Part shown: positions 33,366 through 43,351 of the stretch, piece after piece
Layout: each line of letters begins with the position of its first letter
Position numbering within the stretch: the stretch's first letter is position 1
NCBI RefSeq assembly: GCF_002259405.1
Contig: NZ_NPFW01000022.1
Span: forward strand, 558,001-622,000
Source of the DNA: Rhodococcus sp. 14-2483-1-2
GTDB taxonomy: Bacteria; Actinomycetota; Actinomycetes; Mycobacteriales; Mycobacteriaceae
Direction of reading: 5' to 3'
Length of the DNA: 64,000 nucleotides
The notes under the pieces: generated by a model
What the model was told of the DNA's origin: nothing
Seen by the model: only the letters and a program-made list of their open reading frames with translations
Database searches by the model: none
Made by a program: the position numbers and the translations under genes

Positions 33366-34079
33366 ATGAAGTCGATTTCCGTCTCGGCGCTCGCCGCCGA
33401 GGGACTGGGAACTGCCCTGCTCGTGATCTTCGGCGTCGGCACCGCCGTCATCGCGGGCGACACCGTCGGAACCCCGGGCATCGCCCTGGCATTCGGGCTC
33501 ACACTGCTCACCCTCGTCTACGCGATCGGCCCGATCTCGGGATGCCACATCAACCCGGCCGTGACGATCGGAGCCTTGATCGCTCGCGCGATCACCCCGA
33601 TCAAGGCTGCGTTCTACATCGCCGCCCAGGCCGTCGGTGCCGTGATCGGCGCGCTGATCGTACTGTTCGTCGCGTCCGGCCGTCCCGGATACGACATCTC
33701 GTCGGACGGTCTGGGCACCAATGGATTCGGCAGCTCCTCGCCCGGAGAATACGGGCTGGTGTCGGTGGCGGTGTTCGAGACCATCGCGACCGGCTTGCTC
33801 GTCCTCGTCGTGCTGGCCACCACGGCCCCCACCGTTCACCCCGTCGTGGCGGCCGGCATCCCGATCGGCCTGACCCTGACTGTGGTTCACCTACTGGGCA
33901 TCGGAATCGACTCGACCTCGGTCAACCCTGCCCGGTCCCTCGGCCCAGCCCTCGTCGCCGGCGGACCTGCCCTGTCACAACTGTGGGTGTTCGTGGTGTT
34001 CCCCGTGCTCGGTGCTGTCATCGCCGGCTCGATCCACCGATTCGTGCTGACGGTGCCCGCATCGGAGAAAACGGTCTGA
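33366..34079 (+). CDS. MIP-family aquaporin
   Basis: A 237-residue channel with six hydrophobic helices. The two half-helix signatures are CHINPAVTIG (near residue 65) and DSTSVNPARSLG (near residue 181), both NPA. AGGAG lies 5 nt before the second of two adjacent ATG codons, favouring 33366. The arginine after the second NPA and small residues nearby suggest a water-selective AqpZ-like channel rather than a glycerol facilitator; this is inference. It converges on the receiver-like gene with a 1-bp gap. Confidence 0.9.
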   Translation: MKSISVSALAAEGLGTALLVIFGVGTAVIAGDTVGTPGIALAFGLTLLTLVYAIGPISGCHINPAVTIGALIARAITPIKAAFYIAAQAVGAVIGALIVLFVASGRPGYDISSDGLGTNGFGSSSPGEYGLVSVAVFETIATGLLVLVVLATTAPTVHPVVAAGIPIGLTLTVVHLLGIGIDSTSVNPARSLGPALVAGGPALSQLWVFVVFPVLGAVIAGSIHRFVLTVPASEKTV

Positions 34080-34080
34080 T

Positions 34081-34530
34081 CTACCGCGATCGAGTGACCC
34101 GGGCACCGACGCGTACCGAATGCTGCTTCAGCAGATCGACCACTGCGCGCCCGAGCCGGATCGGATCCAGCGGGTGCGGAACCGCAGCCTCGGCGCGCGA
34201 CCATTCGGCCAACCATGCGTCGTCCGGACGTCCGATGAGCACCAACACCGGTGGGCAGTGAAGGATCTCGTCTTTCAGCTGCTTCGCCAGGCCCAGCCCG
34301 CCTACGGGCGAGGACTCGCCGTCGAGAATTGCCAACGCGACACCGCCTGCATCCATGTGCTCGATGACGACGGCTGCCGTGGCGATGTCGACGTACTCGA
34401 TGTCACCGAGTGCGGGATCCGGTCGAGTTCCCACCGCAGACCGAACCTGGGCGCGGGTCGCGGCATTGCTGCTGTAGACGAGCACGCGCACACGCCCGGA
34501 TGGGCTCTCTCCCGCTGTGGCGTCGGACAC
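34081..34530 (-). CDS. Response-regulator receiver-like protein
   Basis: A 149-residue stand-alone receiver-like domain, with strand 1 VRVLVYSSNAATRAQV and strand 3 GGVALAILDGESSPVGG, where the Asp occupies the phospho-acceptor position. The acidic pocket of strand 1 is missing (YSSN instead of DD) and the helix-4/strand-5 Lys is not obvious, so phosphorylation is doubtful. No output domain follows. A similar receiver gene (Rv3143) lies beside the nuo operon in Mycobacterium tuberculosis, so the neighbourhood is probably conserved. Confidence 0.75.
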   Translation of the reverse strand: MSDATAGESPSGRVRVLVYSSNAATRAQVRSAVGTRPDPALGDIEYVDIATAAVVIEHMDAGGVALAILDGESSPVGGLGLAKQLKDEILHCPPVLVLIGRPDDAWLAEWSRAEAAVPHPLDPIRLGRAVVDLLKQHSVRVGARVTRSR

Positions 34531-34609
34531 ATCGCGATGCTACCGCGGGTTCCCCGGTAAACGGATCGAAACAGCCACGGCCGAAGTGCATTCGACGTTC
34601 CAGCGCCGG

Positions 34610-35263
34610 TCAGGACTCGACGGTGACGATCACCGCGGCGGGTTCTTCGGTGGTGGTCACCGTGAACTCGGGTCGATCGGCCGCAACTCCGATGAAGGAC
34701 TGTGAGATACCGCCGGGATCGGCCAGGAAATCGACCGAGGCGACAGCGGAATCAGCACCGCCTCGGACACGCTCGGGCCCGGCATACGGCGAGAATGTGT
34801 CGTCGGAGTCCGTCGACGTACCCGACAGGTCCACCTGCAACACGGATCTCCCCGGCACTGCCAGCGGTTCACTGGTGCCGTAGCGAATGGCCTCGTCCAC
34901 ATACCGGACCGTGAAGGACACCGGGCCGTTGCCTGCCAACCTGAATACGACCGTCGACGCCCCTTCGAGCACCACGTCGGTGACGCCGACCGGCGACCTG
35001 CTCGGGAACCGCGCACCGTCGAGACTCTCAGGGAGCTCCGGTACCACCGGCAGTACCGCAGTCGGCGCTTCGGTGGGCGTTCCCGGACCGGATAGAGGAT
35101 CACCGACCACCAACGACCCCGTGACCGTGGTGTAGTTCGCGGCGGCCGGGACATCGTCGACCCGGCCGCTGCCGTCCGCGCCGGAGCAGCCCGCGAGCAC
35201 ACCGAACAGCAGTGATCCGACGACCGAGAGCGCGACTCGAGCTCTGCGGTAGCCGTCGTACAT
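34610..35263 (-). CDS. Lipoprotein with AMIN-like domain
   Basis: A 217-residue predicted lipoprotein. The signal peptide is followed by a lipobox GVLAGCSGADG (Cys about residue 26), then a proline-rich linker and a beta-rich domain of the actinobacterial AMIN-like type, with VTDVVLEGASTVVFRLAG and the C-terminal PEFTVTTTEEPAAVIVTVES. It is probably anchored on the outer face of the cytoplasmic membrane; function unknown. Confidence 0.75.
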   Translation of the reverse strand: MYDGYRRARVALSVVGSLLFGVLAGCSGADGSGRVDDVPAAANYTTVTGSLVVGDPLSGPGTPTEAPTAVLPVVPELPESLDGARFPSRSPVGVTDVVLEGASTVVFRLAGNGPVSFTVRYVDEAIRYGTSEPLAVPGRSVLQVDLSGTSTDSDDTFSPYAGPERVRGGADSAVASVDFLADPGGISQSFIGVAADRPEFTVTTTEEPAAVIVTVES

Positions 35264-35335
35264 TGCGATACCGTACTGAAGAAACCGATCGGTTCGATAG
35301 TGCTGTCTCGACCCGATTCGGTCACGATTGCGCCG

Positions 35336-35362
35336 CCCTCCGATCCTGCTAGCGTCGGAGGG
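35336..35362. promoter_or_regulatory. Perfect inverted repeat covering ribosome site
   Basis: CCCTCCGA (35336-35343) and TCGGAGGG (35355-35362) are perfect complements separated by 11 nt. The right arm contains the GGAGG ribosome site for the gene at 35364, and the loop contains a -10-like TAGCG(T). It could be an operator or an RNA hairpin masking the ribosome site. Confidence 0.5.
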
Positions 35363-35363
35363 T

Positions 35364-35639
35364 ATGGAGCCGAAGAGCTATTCGTCCGGTGAGCGTGTGT
35401 TCGGGCCGCCCAACGGGACTTTCGACGCGGACTGGGCTGCGACCGCATTGCGCTCGAACCGCCCCGAGTTGGACCATCCCACCTCGGTTCGCCTGGTCGA
35501 ACAAGCCTGGGAGCTGCTCCGAACGCAGGGGCTGCGCGGAGATCGACTCACAGCCGCGCTGGACCTCGAGCCCGGTCTTGCCGCTGCCGTGTCGGCGGTC
35601 GCCACCGAGACTGCCGAGCTGTACCTGGATCCTCGGTAG
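35364..35639 (+). CDS. Small hypothetical protein
   Basis: A 91-residue soluble acidic protein, unrecognised. It starts at an ATG directly behind GGAGGG. The middle part (HPTSVRLVEQAWELLRTQGL) is strongly helical and could be a three-helix bundle. It is divergent from the AMIN-like lipoprotein gene and converges on the four-helix membrane protein gene (5-bp gap). Confidence 0.65.
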   Translation: MEPKSYSSGERVFGPPNGTFDADWAATALRSNRPELDHPTSVRLVEQAWELLRTQGLRGDRLTAALDLEPGLAAAVSAVATETAELYLDPR

Positions 35640-35644
35640 CTCTC

Positions 35645-36076
35645 TCAGCTCGGACCGAACTGCGCGAATGCGAAACCGGCCACCAGCACCGCTGTACCGC
35701 CGATTTCGCCGACGATCAACGACACCATGAACAGGTGCGTCCCCCGGACGGGATTCACGAACTGGTTCTCGGTATCTCGACGAAACCCGTGCACGGTGTA
35801 GCTCACGATGGCAGCGACGAAGAACACCAGCACCACCGATGCGGCGATCAGATCCACCGTGACCGACCACGCGCTGAACTGTGCCAGCGCAGCGAGAACC
35901 AGGGCGGCGAACGAGTACATCAACGCTGCCCGATGAGCGATGTCGACATAACGATGCGCGGTGCCATCCGCCGACGTCGACATCTGGTGATACTTGACGA
36001 CCCCCAACCCCAGTGCCCAGAGCAGCAGTAGACCGGCCACGAGGACGATCACCTTTGTGTCCGGCTCCAACTGCAT
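35645..36076 (-). CDS. Four-helix integral membrane protein
   Basis: A 143-residue protein with four hydrophobic helices (about residues 10-28, 50-68, 74-95 and 116-138). The ATG at 36074-36076 is preceded by GGGGGAGAGAG, better than the upstream in-frame ATG. I do not recognise a family. It shares an upstream region with comB (divergent). Confidence 0.7.
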   Translation of the reverse strand: MQLEPDTKVIVLVAGLLLLWALGLGVVKYHQMSTSADGTAHRYVDIAHRAALMYSFAALVLAALAQFSAWSVTVDLIAASVVLVFFVAAIVSYTVHGFRRDTENQFVNPVRGTHLFMVSLIVGEIGGTAVLVAGFAFAQFGPS

Positions 36077-36142
36077 GTCTCTCTCCCCCACTCGATCCCG
36101 CGCCGAAGGTATCACCGGCACCGGACTTGATACCGTTCCGCA

Positions 36143-36907
36143 ATGCCGGCCGACCCCGTACTGTCCCAGAACGCATTCGGTCTCCGCTTCGACTGGGGCC
36201 TGTGTGGAGCCGACGCCATCGTCGACGGCGCAGCCATCGCCGTCGTCGTGGACGTCCTGTCGTTCACGACGACTCTGACGGTTGCTGTGGACGCGGGCAT
36301 CGACGTCATCCCCAGTCGGTGGCGCGACGACCGGGCCACGCAGTTGGCCGAGCAGTTCGACGCGGTTCTCGCCGTGGGGCGGTCGGCCGCGTCACCGGGC
36401 CTGATCAGCTTGTGCCCGGCCACCGTACGGGCCGCGCCCGCCCCGGCACGGTTGGTGCTGCCGTCACCGAACGGGTCCACCATCGCCCACGATCTCGCGA
36501 GCACGGCCCCGCTGTGTGTGGGAGCGTCGCTGAGAAACGCATCCGCGGTAGCGCGGTGGATACGTGCCGACAACCGAAATGCCGTGACGACCGTCATAGC
36601 GGCCGGAGAACGGTGGCCGGACGGATCCCTCCGGCCTGCCGTCGAGGACCTGTGGGGCGCCGGTGCAATCATCGCCGCCCTCGTCGATGCCGGAGCTACC
36701 GATGCCTCCCCGGAGGCGAGAACGGCCGCGGCCGCGTGGCGAGCCGTCGAGCGAGACGTGGGCTCGGAGCTGCGGCAATGTGGCTCCGGTCGCGAACTGG
36801 CCGGGATGGGACACCCGGAAGACGTGGCCATTGCGGCCGAGGTCGATTCGAGCTCCTGCGTCCCGATTCTGCGCGACGGCATATTCGTCGACGCGACTCG
36901 GTCATGA
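36143..36907 (+). CDS. 2-phosphosulfolactate phosphatase family protein (ComB-like)
   Basis: A 254-residue ComB-family protein. The family removes phosphate from 2-phospho-3-sulfolactate in coenzyme M synthesis in methanogens; in actinobacteria without that pathway its physiological substrate is uncertain. Family segments: VVVDVLSFTTTLTVAVDAGI (the acidic residue binds Mg), LPSPNGSTIA, and VIAAGERWPDGSLRPAVEDL with a G-E and D-L that line the active site. It is followed by a hairpin. Confidence 0.85.
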   Translation: MPADPVLSQNAFGLRFDWGLCGADAIVDGAAIAVVVDVLSFTTTLTVAVDAGIDVIPSRWRDDRATQLAEQFDAVLAVGRSAASPGLISLCPATVRAAPAPARLVLPSPNGSTIAHDLASTAPLCVGASLRNASAVARWIRADNRNAVTTVIAAGERWPDGSLRPAVEDLWGAGAIIAALVDAGATDASPEARTAAAAWRAVERDVGSELRQCGSGRELAGMGHPEDVAIAAEVDSSSCVPILRDGIFVDATRS

Positions 36908-36945
36908 GGCGACGGACGCTCGAAAACGACCCACGATGCCGACCC

Positions 36946-36963
36946 GACACGGCCGACCGTGTC
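36946..36963 (+). terminator. Hairpin downstream of comB-like gene
   Basis: GACACGG-CCGA-CCGTGTC: 7-bp perfect stem, 4-nt loop, 38 bp after the stop codon, followed by an A/T-rich stretch (ATATTTGG). Probably a terminator of the upstream gene. Confidence 0.55.
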
Positions 36964-37004
36964 CGATATTTGGATCGGAACCCCTAATCACGGATCATAC
37001 GGTG

Positions 37005-37748
37005 GTGAGTACGGAACGAGTCGCCCCGAAGACCACCGTCGTTGTACCGACGTACAACGAACGTGAGAACCTCCCCAAGCTCGTCGAGCTGCTGGCCGGG
37101 TTGCAGGTGGAGGGGCTCGGTGTGTTGGTCGTCGACGACAATTCACCCGACGGCACCGGCGACGTCGCCGACAAGTTGGCCATCGACGGCCCCATCGACG
37201 TCAGCGTTCTGCACCGCACCGAGAAGAACGGGCTGGGACGCGCATACGTCGCAGGCATGACGCGAGCGCTCGACGAGGGTGCGGACATCGTCATTCAGAT
37301 GGACGCCGATCTTTCGCACCCCACCGAGGTGATCCCGGCGATGATCGACAAGCTGAACGCCACCGACGCGGCCGTGGTGCTCGGATCGCGATACGTACCC
37401 GGCGGAGCGGTCGCCGCCGATTGGCCCTGGCACCGCAAGGCCCTTTCGGCGTGGGCGAACTTCTACGTCAACACGATCCTGCGCCTCGGAGTCAAGGATG
37501 CGACAGCGGGATTCAAGGCGTGGCACGCGCGCACCCTGCGCACCATCGACGTGGCCTCGGTCGAGAGCAACGGGTACGCATTCCAGGTGGAGATGAACTA
37601 CCGAACGGTCAAGCACGGCCTCACTCTCGCCGAAGTGCCGATCACCTTCGAGGAGCGCAGCGAGGGCGAATCCAAGATGAGCCTGTCGGTTCAGCTCGAG
37701 TCGGCATTGGTGCCCTGGAAGTTGTTGCTGAACAAGAAGAAGCTCTGA
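37005..37748 (+). CDS. Polyprenol monophosphomannose synthase
   Basis: A 247-residue GT2-family enzyme that transfers mannose from GDP-mannose to polyprenyl phosphate, the donor for lipomannan/lipoarabinomannan and protein mannosylation. Motifs: VVPTYNERENLPKLV, VVDDNSPDGTGDVAD, the metal-binding MDADLSH (DxD-like), and GSRYVPGGAVAADW. It starts at one of two adjacent GTG codons (37002 or 37005). It corresponds to the second domain (D2) of Mycobacterium tuberculosis Ppm1; the apolipoprotein N-acyltransferase domain is absent here. Confidence 0.9.
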   Translation: MSTERVAPKTTVVVPTYNERENLPKLVELLAGLQVEGLGVLVVDDNSPDGTGDVADKLAIDGPIDVSVLHRTEKNGLGRAYVAGMTRALDEGADIVIQMDADLSHPTEVIPAMIDKLNATDAAVVLGSRYVPGGAVAADWPWHRKALSAWANFYVNTILRLGVKDATAGFKAWHARTLRTIDVASVESNGYAFQVEMNYRTVKHGLTLAEVPITFEERSEGESKMSLSVQLESALVPWKLLLNKKKL

Positions 37749-37759
37749 CCGAGGCGCGC

Positions 37760-37779
37760 CACGCCGTGATCACGGCGTG
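37760..37779. terminator. 20-bp perfect palindrome between convergent genes
   Basis: CACGCCGTGATCACGGCGTG is its own reverse complement. It sits between the Ppm synthase stop codon and the 3' end of the broken SDR gene, and even contains the SDR stop codon. It probably acts as a bidirectional terminator. Confidence 0.6.
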
Positions 37780-38458
37780 AAGCGTCGGAATCCGCCTTCG
37801 GCGCCGATGACCTGACCGGTGATCGAGCCCGAATCGGGCGAGAGCAACATCGCCACGACCGCTGCGGCCTCGTCCGGTGAGTTCCACCACGTTCGATCAG
37901 GGAATCGGCCACGGTCGGTGTGATCGCGGCGATGGCACCCTTGGTCACCGCATAGGGAATCTCGGTCGGCATCGGCCCCTCTCCCTGCCCGGACGTGAAC
38001 AGCACGACGCGTCCACCGTCAGGATGATCGACGTACCGTTGCGCAAATTCCTGCACCAGAAGCAACGACGCGCGCACGTTCACCGCCCACGTCAGGTCGA
38101 GGTTCTCTGCCGTCAGAGAACCCAGTTCGCCCAGCTGTGATCGCGCATGGTTGATCACCAACGAGTCGACGGCACCGAACCTGGATTCGACAGCATCGAA
38201 CAGGGCGGCAGGCGCTTCGACATCGGAGAGATCGATGTCCAGATGCCCGAGTCTGCTTGGCGCAGTGGACAACTCGGTGAGTACCTGCACTGCTCACGGC
38301 GTCCCCGCTCCCCACGGTTCGCTCACGTCGTAGGCATCGCATGATTGCGCGAAAACGCGGGCGCGCTCGTCCTGCTGCAACCTGCGGGTGATGGCATAGC
38401 CGATACCGAGACGTCGACCCACACCGGTGACGAGGACGGTACGCCCATCGCTGTTCAT
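37770..38458 (-). pseudogene. Decayed short-chain dehydrogenase (SDR)
   Basis: Starting at the ATG 38456-38458, the frame reads MNSDGRTVLVTGVGRRLGIG (an SDR nucleotide loop), then hits an in-frame TGA at 38294-38296 after ...SEPWGAGTP. The same frame resumes with VINHARSQLG, AVNVRASLLL and the catalytic YAVTK. At about 37885-37892 the frame breaks: a deletion removes the region expected to hold the VNPGP motif, and the end continues one frame over as NSPDEAAAVVAMLL...GFRRFTP to TGA at 37770-37772. A nonsense mutation plus a frameshifting deletion make function unlikely. It overlaps the acyltransferase stop codon by 4 bp. Confidence 0.85.
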
Positions 38459-39129
38459 GCTGCATCCTTGACCGTGGCGGCATACACGTCGACGTATTCC
38501 TGACCCGACAGGGTGGACAACCCCGCCATCACCTCATCGGTGGCCGCACGCAGAATCGCCCTACTGTTCTCTCCCCCTGCATATCTCGTGAAGTCCAGCG
38601 GCTCGCCGACTGTCATGCGCACCTTCCCCGGGCGCCACATCCGCGAGCCGACCGGATTGACCGTGCGCGTTCCGTGCATCACCACCGGCACGACGGGGGC
38701 ACCCGTCTCGATCGCGACTCTCGCAAGGCCGGTCTTGCCCTTGTACAGCCGGCCGTCGGGAGATCGCGTGCCCTCCGGGTACACCGCCCACACCTTCCCT
38801 TGTCGCAGAACGCTTTTCGCAGCGTCGAGCGCCGGAGCAGAAGCGTCCGCGCCGCGACGGTCGACGGGAACCTGACCTGTCGCGCTGTAGAACCAACGAA
38901 GCGCCGCGCCCTTGATTCCCCGGCCGGTGAAGTACTCGCTCTTCGCGATGAAGGTGACCCGGCGACGAACCATGAGGACGAGAAAGAACGAGTCGACGAC
39001 GGTCAGGTGATTTCCAGCGACGATCACCGGTCCCGACGTCGGAAAATTTTCCATCCCGACCACCGTCGGCCGACCCAGAATGCGGAGGATCGGCCCGATC
39101 AGCACATATTTGAAGAGCAAGTACCACAT
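38455..39129 (-). CDS. 1-acyl-sn-glycerol-3-phosphate acyltransferase family protein
   Basis: A 224-residue PlsC-type acyltransferase of the cytoplasmic membrane. Motif I is NHLTVVD (H-x4-D), motif II surrounds ATGQVPVDRRG, motif III is YPEGTRSPDG, and motif IV is VVPVVMHGT. It acylates lysophosphatidate or a related acceptor. The ATG 39127-39129 gives the normal MWYLLFKYVLIG start. It is divergent from a TetR gene across 53 bp that hold a perfect operator palindrome, and upstream of the broken SDR gene, with which it formed an operon. Confidence 0.85.
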   Translation of the reverse strand: MWYLLFKYVLIGPILRILGRPTVVGMENFPTSGPVIVAGNHLTVVDSFFLVLMVRRRVTFIAKSEYFTGRGIKGAALRWFYSATGQVPVDRRGADASAPALDAAKSVLRQGKVWAVYPEGTRSPDGRLYKGKTGLARVAIETGAPVVPVVMHGTRTVNPVGSRMWRPGKVRMTVGEPLDFTRYAGGENSRAILRAATDEVMAGLSTLSGQEYVDVYAATVKDAA

Positions 39130-39167
39130 CGATGAATCCTCTCGGCTGGACAACGTCACGGCCGAGA

Positions 39168-39182
39168 GTAGACAATGTCTAC
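39168..39182. promoter_or_regulatory. TetR-type operator, perfect inverted repeat
   Basis: GTAGACA-A-TGTCTAC, 7-bp perfect arms around one base, directly before the GTG at 39183 and 38 bp before the divergent acyltransferase start. It overlaps a TAGACA -10-like hexamer. Classic size and place for the adjacent TetR protein. Confidence 0.7.
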
Positions 39183-39755
39183 GTGCCTGACAACCTACGG
39201 ACTCGACTGGTGGACGCAGGTGTCCGCCTGCTCGAAAGCGAAGGGCAGGGCGGGCTCACAATCAGAGCGGTCACGCGTGAAGCCGGCGTCTCACACGGCG
39301 CGCCGAGACGCTATTTTCCGACGTTGAGTGCGCTGTGCGCCGCCGTCGCTCGGGTCGGTCTCGTCGATATCGGGGTGGCTCTGGACCGCGCGACGCAGCA
39401 ATCGACGTCGCCGCAGGAAGCATTGAATGCGATAGCGGACGCGTACGTGGACTTTGCGGCGCGGCGACCGGCGATGTTCGCCCTCATCTTCAGGCACGAC
39501 CTACTCGAGGGCTCGGGCGAGAACCTGCGGCTCACCTCGCGTCCGTTGTTCGAGGCCTTGATCGCCGCGGTCGGTGCCGTCGCGCCGGAGAATCCACAGT
39601 TCACCGCCCTGCGACTGTGGACCTCCGTGCACGGAATAGCGGCGCTCAACTCCACCCACGCATTCGAGCCGGTCACCGACCTGTCGGCGGTGACGGAGTT
39701 GACCCGCCGCGCAGTGCGCGACGTGATCGCCGACGCTACCGAACCAGGGACTTGA
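39183..39755 (+). CDS. TetR-family transcriptional regulator
   Basis: A 190-residue regulator. The helix-turn-helix is TREAGVSHGAPRRYFPTLSA (about residues 28-47), and a C-terminal TetR_C_33-like domain follows. The GTG at 39183 is preferred: an ATG at 39132 in the same frame would place the start codon two bases from the divergent acyltransferase start and leave no promoter. From the GTG the mRNA would be leaderless, and the operator would overlap its -10. The last 20 bp overlap the convergent protease gene. Confidence 0.85.
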   Translation: MPDNLRTRLVDAGVRLLESEGQGGLTIRAVTREAGVSHGAPRRYFPTLSALCAAVARVGLVDIGVALDRATQQSTSPQEALNAIADAYVDFAARRPAMFALIFRHDLLEGSGENLRLTSRPLFEALIAAVGAVAPENPQFTALRLWTSVHGIAALNSTHAFEPVTDLSAVTELTRRAVRDVIADATEPGT

Positions 39756-41010
39756 CCGACGCCGGCAGCTGGCGGACGTTCTTGTAGGGGCCGACCACCG
39801 CGGCACCGAAAGGACGGTCGAGCAACACGGCAGCGACCTCGCGTACCTCGTCGTTGCCGACGCTGTCGATCCTCGCCAACGTATCGGTGATGTCGCGGTG
39901 ATTGCCGTAGTTCAGTTCACTGCGACCGATCCGGTTCATCCGAGAGCCCGAATCTTCGAGTCCCAGAACCAAACCGCCACGCAACGAACCCTTGGCCCGC
40001 GCACACTCCGCGTCGGTGATCCCCTCGGCGGCAACCTTGGCCAGCACTTCCCTGATCACCGTGGTCACTTCGCCCAAGTTCTCCGGCTGACAACCCGCGT
40101 AGACGGAGAAGGCACCACTGTCGGCAAACGTATCCACCGACGAGTACACCGAGTACGCCAGACCACGCTCTTCCCTGATCTCCTGGAACAGACGAGAACT
40201 GAGCCCGCCTCCCACTGCGGAGTTCAGCACGGACAACGCCCAGCGATGCCCTTCGTGTCGACCGAACGCCCGTACGCCCAGGCACAGATGCGCCTGCTCG
40301 CTGTCACGAGTGGTCAGGCTCAACGTGGGAGCATTGCGCAATCGCGCTGTGCCACCGCGTCGTTCGGCCGGCCGTGCGCCCTTGACCAGATGGCCGGAGA
40401 ACGCTCGACGCACGAGAGAGACGATCTGCTTGTGATCGACGTTGCCCGCGACGGCAACGACCATGCGCTGCGGCGTGTAGCGGCGAACGTGGAACGAGTG
40501 CAATTGCGCACGGGTCATCGACTCGATGGATTCGACGGAACCGATGATCGGGCGTCCGATCGGATGATCGCCGAACATGGCTTCCAGGAAGGCATCTCCG
40601 AGCAGATCCTCGGGATCGTCGTCGCGCATGGAGATCTCTTCGAGGACCACCTGTCGCTCGACGTCGACATCTGCCGAGCGGCACCGGCCACGAAGCACCA
40701 CATCGCTGACGAGATCGATGGCGAGCGCCACGTCCTCGTCGAGCACGTGCGCGTAGAAGCAGGTGCTCTCCTTCGAGGTGAACGCGTTCAGCTCTCCCCC
40801 GACACCGTCCATCACCTGGGCGATCTCGAGCGCGCTGCGCGTAGGAGTCGACTTGAACAGCAGATGTTCGAGGAAGTGTGCGGCACCGGCAACACTGGGT
40901 TGCTCGTCCCGTGAACCGACCCCGACCCACACGCCGACCGAAGCCGAGCGAACGCCGGGCACGAACTCGGTGACGATCCGAAGACCGCCGGGCAGAGTGG
41001 TGCGTTGCAC
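39736..41010 (-). CDS. M16-family zinc metallopeptidase
   Basis: A roughly 424-residue M16B peptidase related to mitochondrial processing peptidase and to mycobacterial PepR (Rv2782c). The inverted zinc motif HFLEH is near residue 45, and the distal Glu lies about 76 residues later (VLEEIS region). The second half has the M16C-like SVLNSAVGGGLSSRLFQEIR and R-Y/SVYSS elements. The GTG at 41010 is the only convenient start after the pnp hairpin; the ribosome site is weak, so the start is uncertain. It lies downstream of pnp, as in mycobacteria. Confidence 0.85.
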   Translation of the reverse strand: MQRTTLPGGLRIVTEFVPGVRSASVGVWVGVGSRDEQPSVAGAAHFLEHLLFKSTPTRSALEIAQVMDGVGGELNAFTSKESTCFYAHVLDEDVALAIDLVSDVVLRGRCRSADVDVERQVVLEEISMRDDDPEDLLGDAFLEAMFGDHPIGRPIIGSVESIESMTRAQLHSFHVRRYTPQRMVVAVAGNVDHKQIVSLVRRAFSGHLVKGARPAERRGGTARLRNAPTLSLTTRDSEQAHLCLGVRAFGRHEGHRWALSVLNSAVGGGLSSRLFQEIREERGLAYSVYSSVDTFADSGAFSVYAGCQPENLGEVTTVIREVLAKVAAEGITDAECARAKGSLRGGLVLGLEDSGSRMNRIGRSELNYGNHRDITDTLARIDSVGNDEVREVAAVLLDRPFGAAVVGPYKNVRQLPASVKSLVR

Positions 41011-41041
41011 GCCCGTGTCGATGCCGGTGCTCTCTGGAACG

Positions 41042-41078
41042 GCCGAACGGTACGTCCCGAGGGGACGTACCGTTCGGC
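41042..41078 (-). terminator. 17-bp perfect hairpin after pnp
   Basis: Left arm 41042-41058 (GCCGAACGGTACGTCCC), 3-nt loop, right arm 41062-41078, perfectly complementary. It lies 11 bp after the pnp stop codon. No U-tract; a stable stem that could end or protect the pnp transcript. Confidence 0.8.
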
Positions 41079-41089
41079 TCGGTTGCTTC

Positions 41090-43351
<2,262 letters not shown>

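Noticed and set aside
37770..38458. Two separate small genes instead of one broken SDR
   Set aside because: Both halves are in the same frame around the TGA and each lacks half of the SDR fold; neither could work alone.
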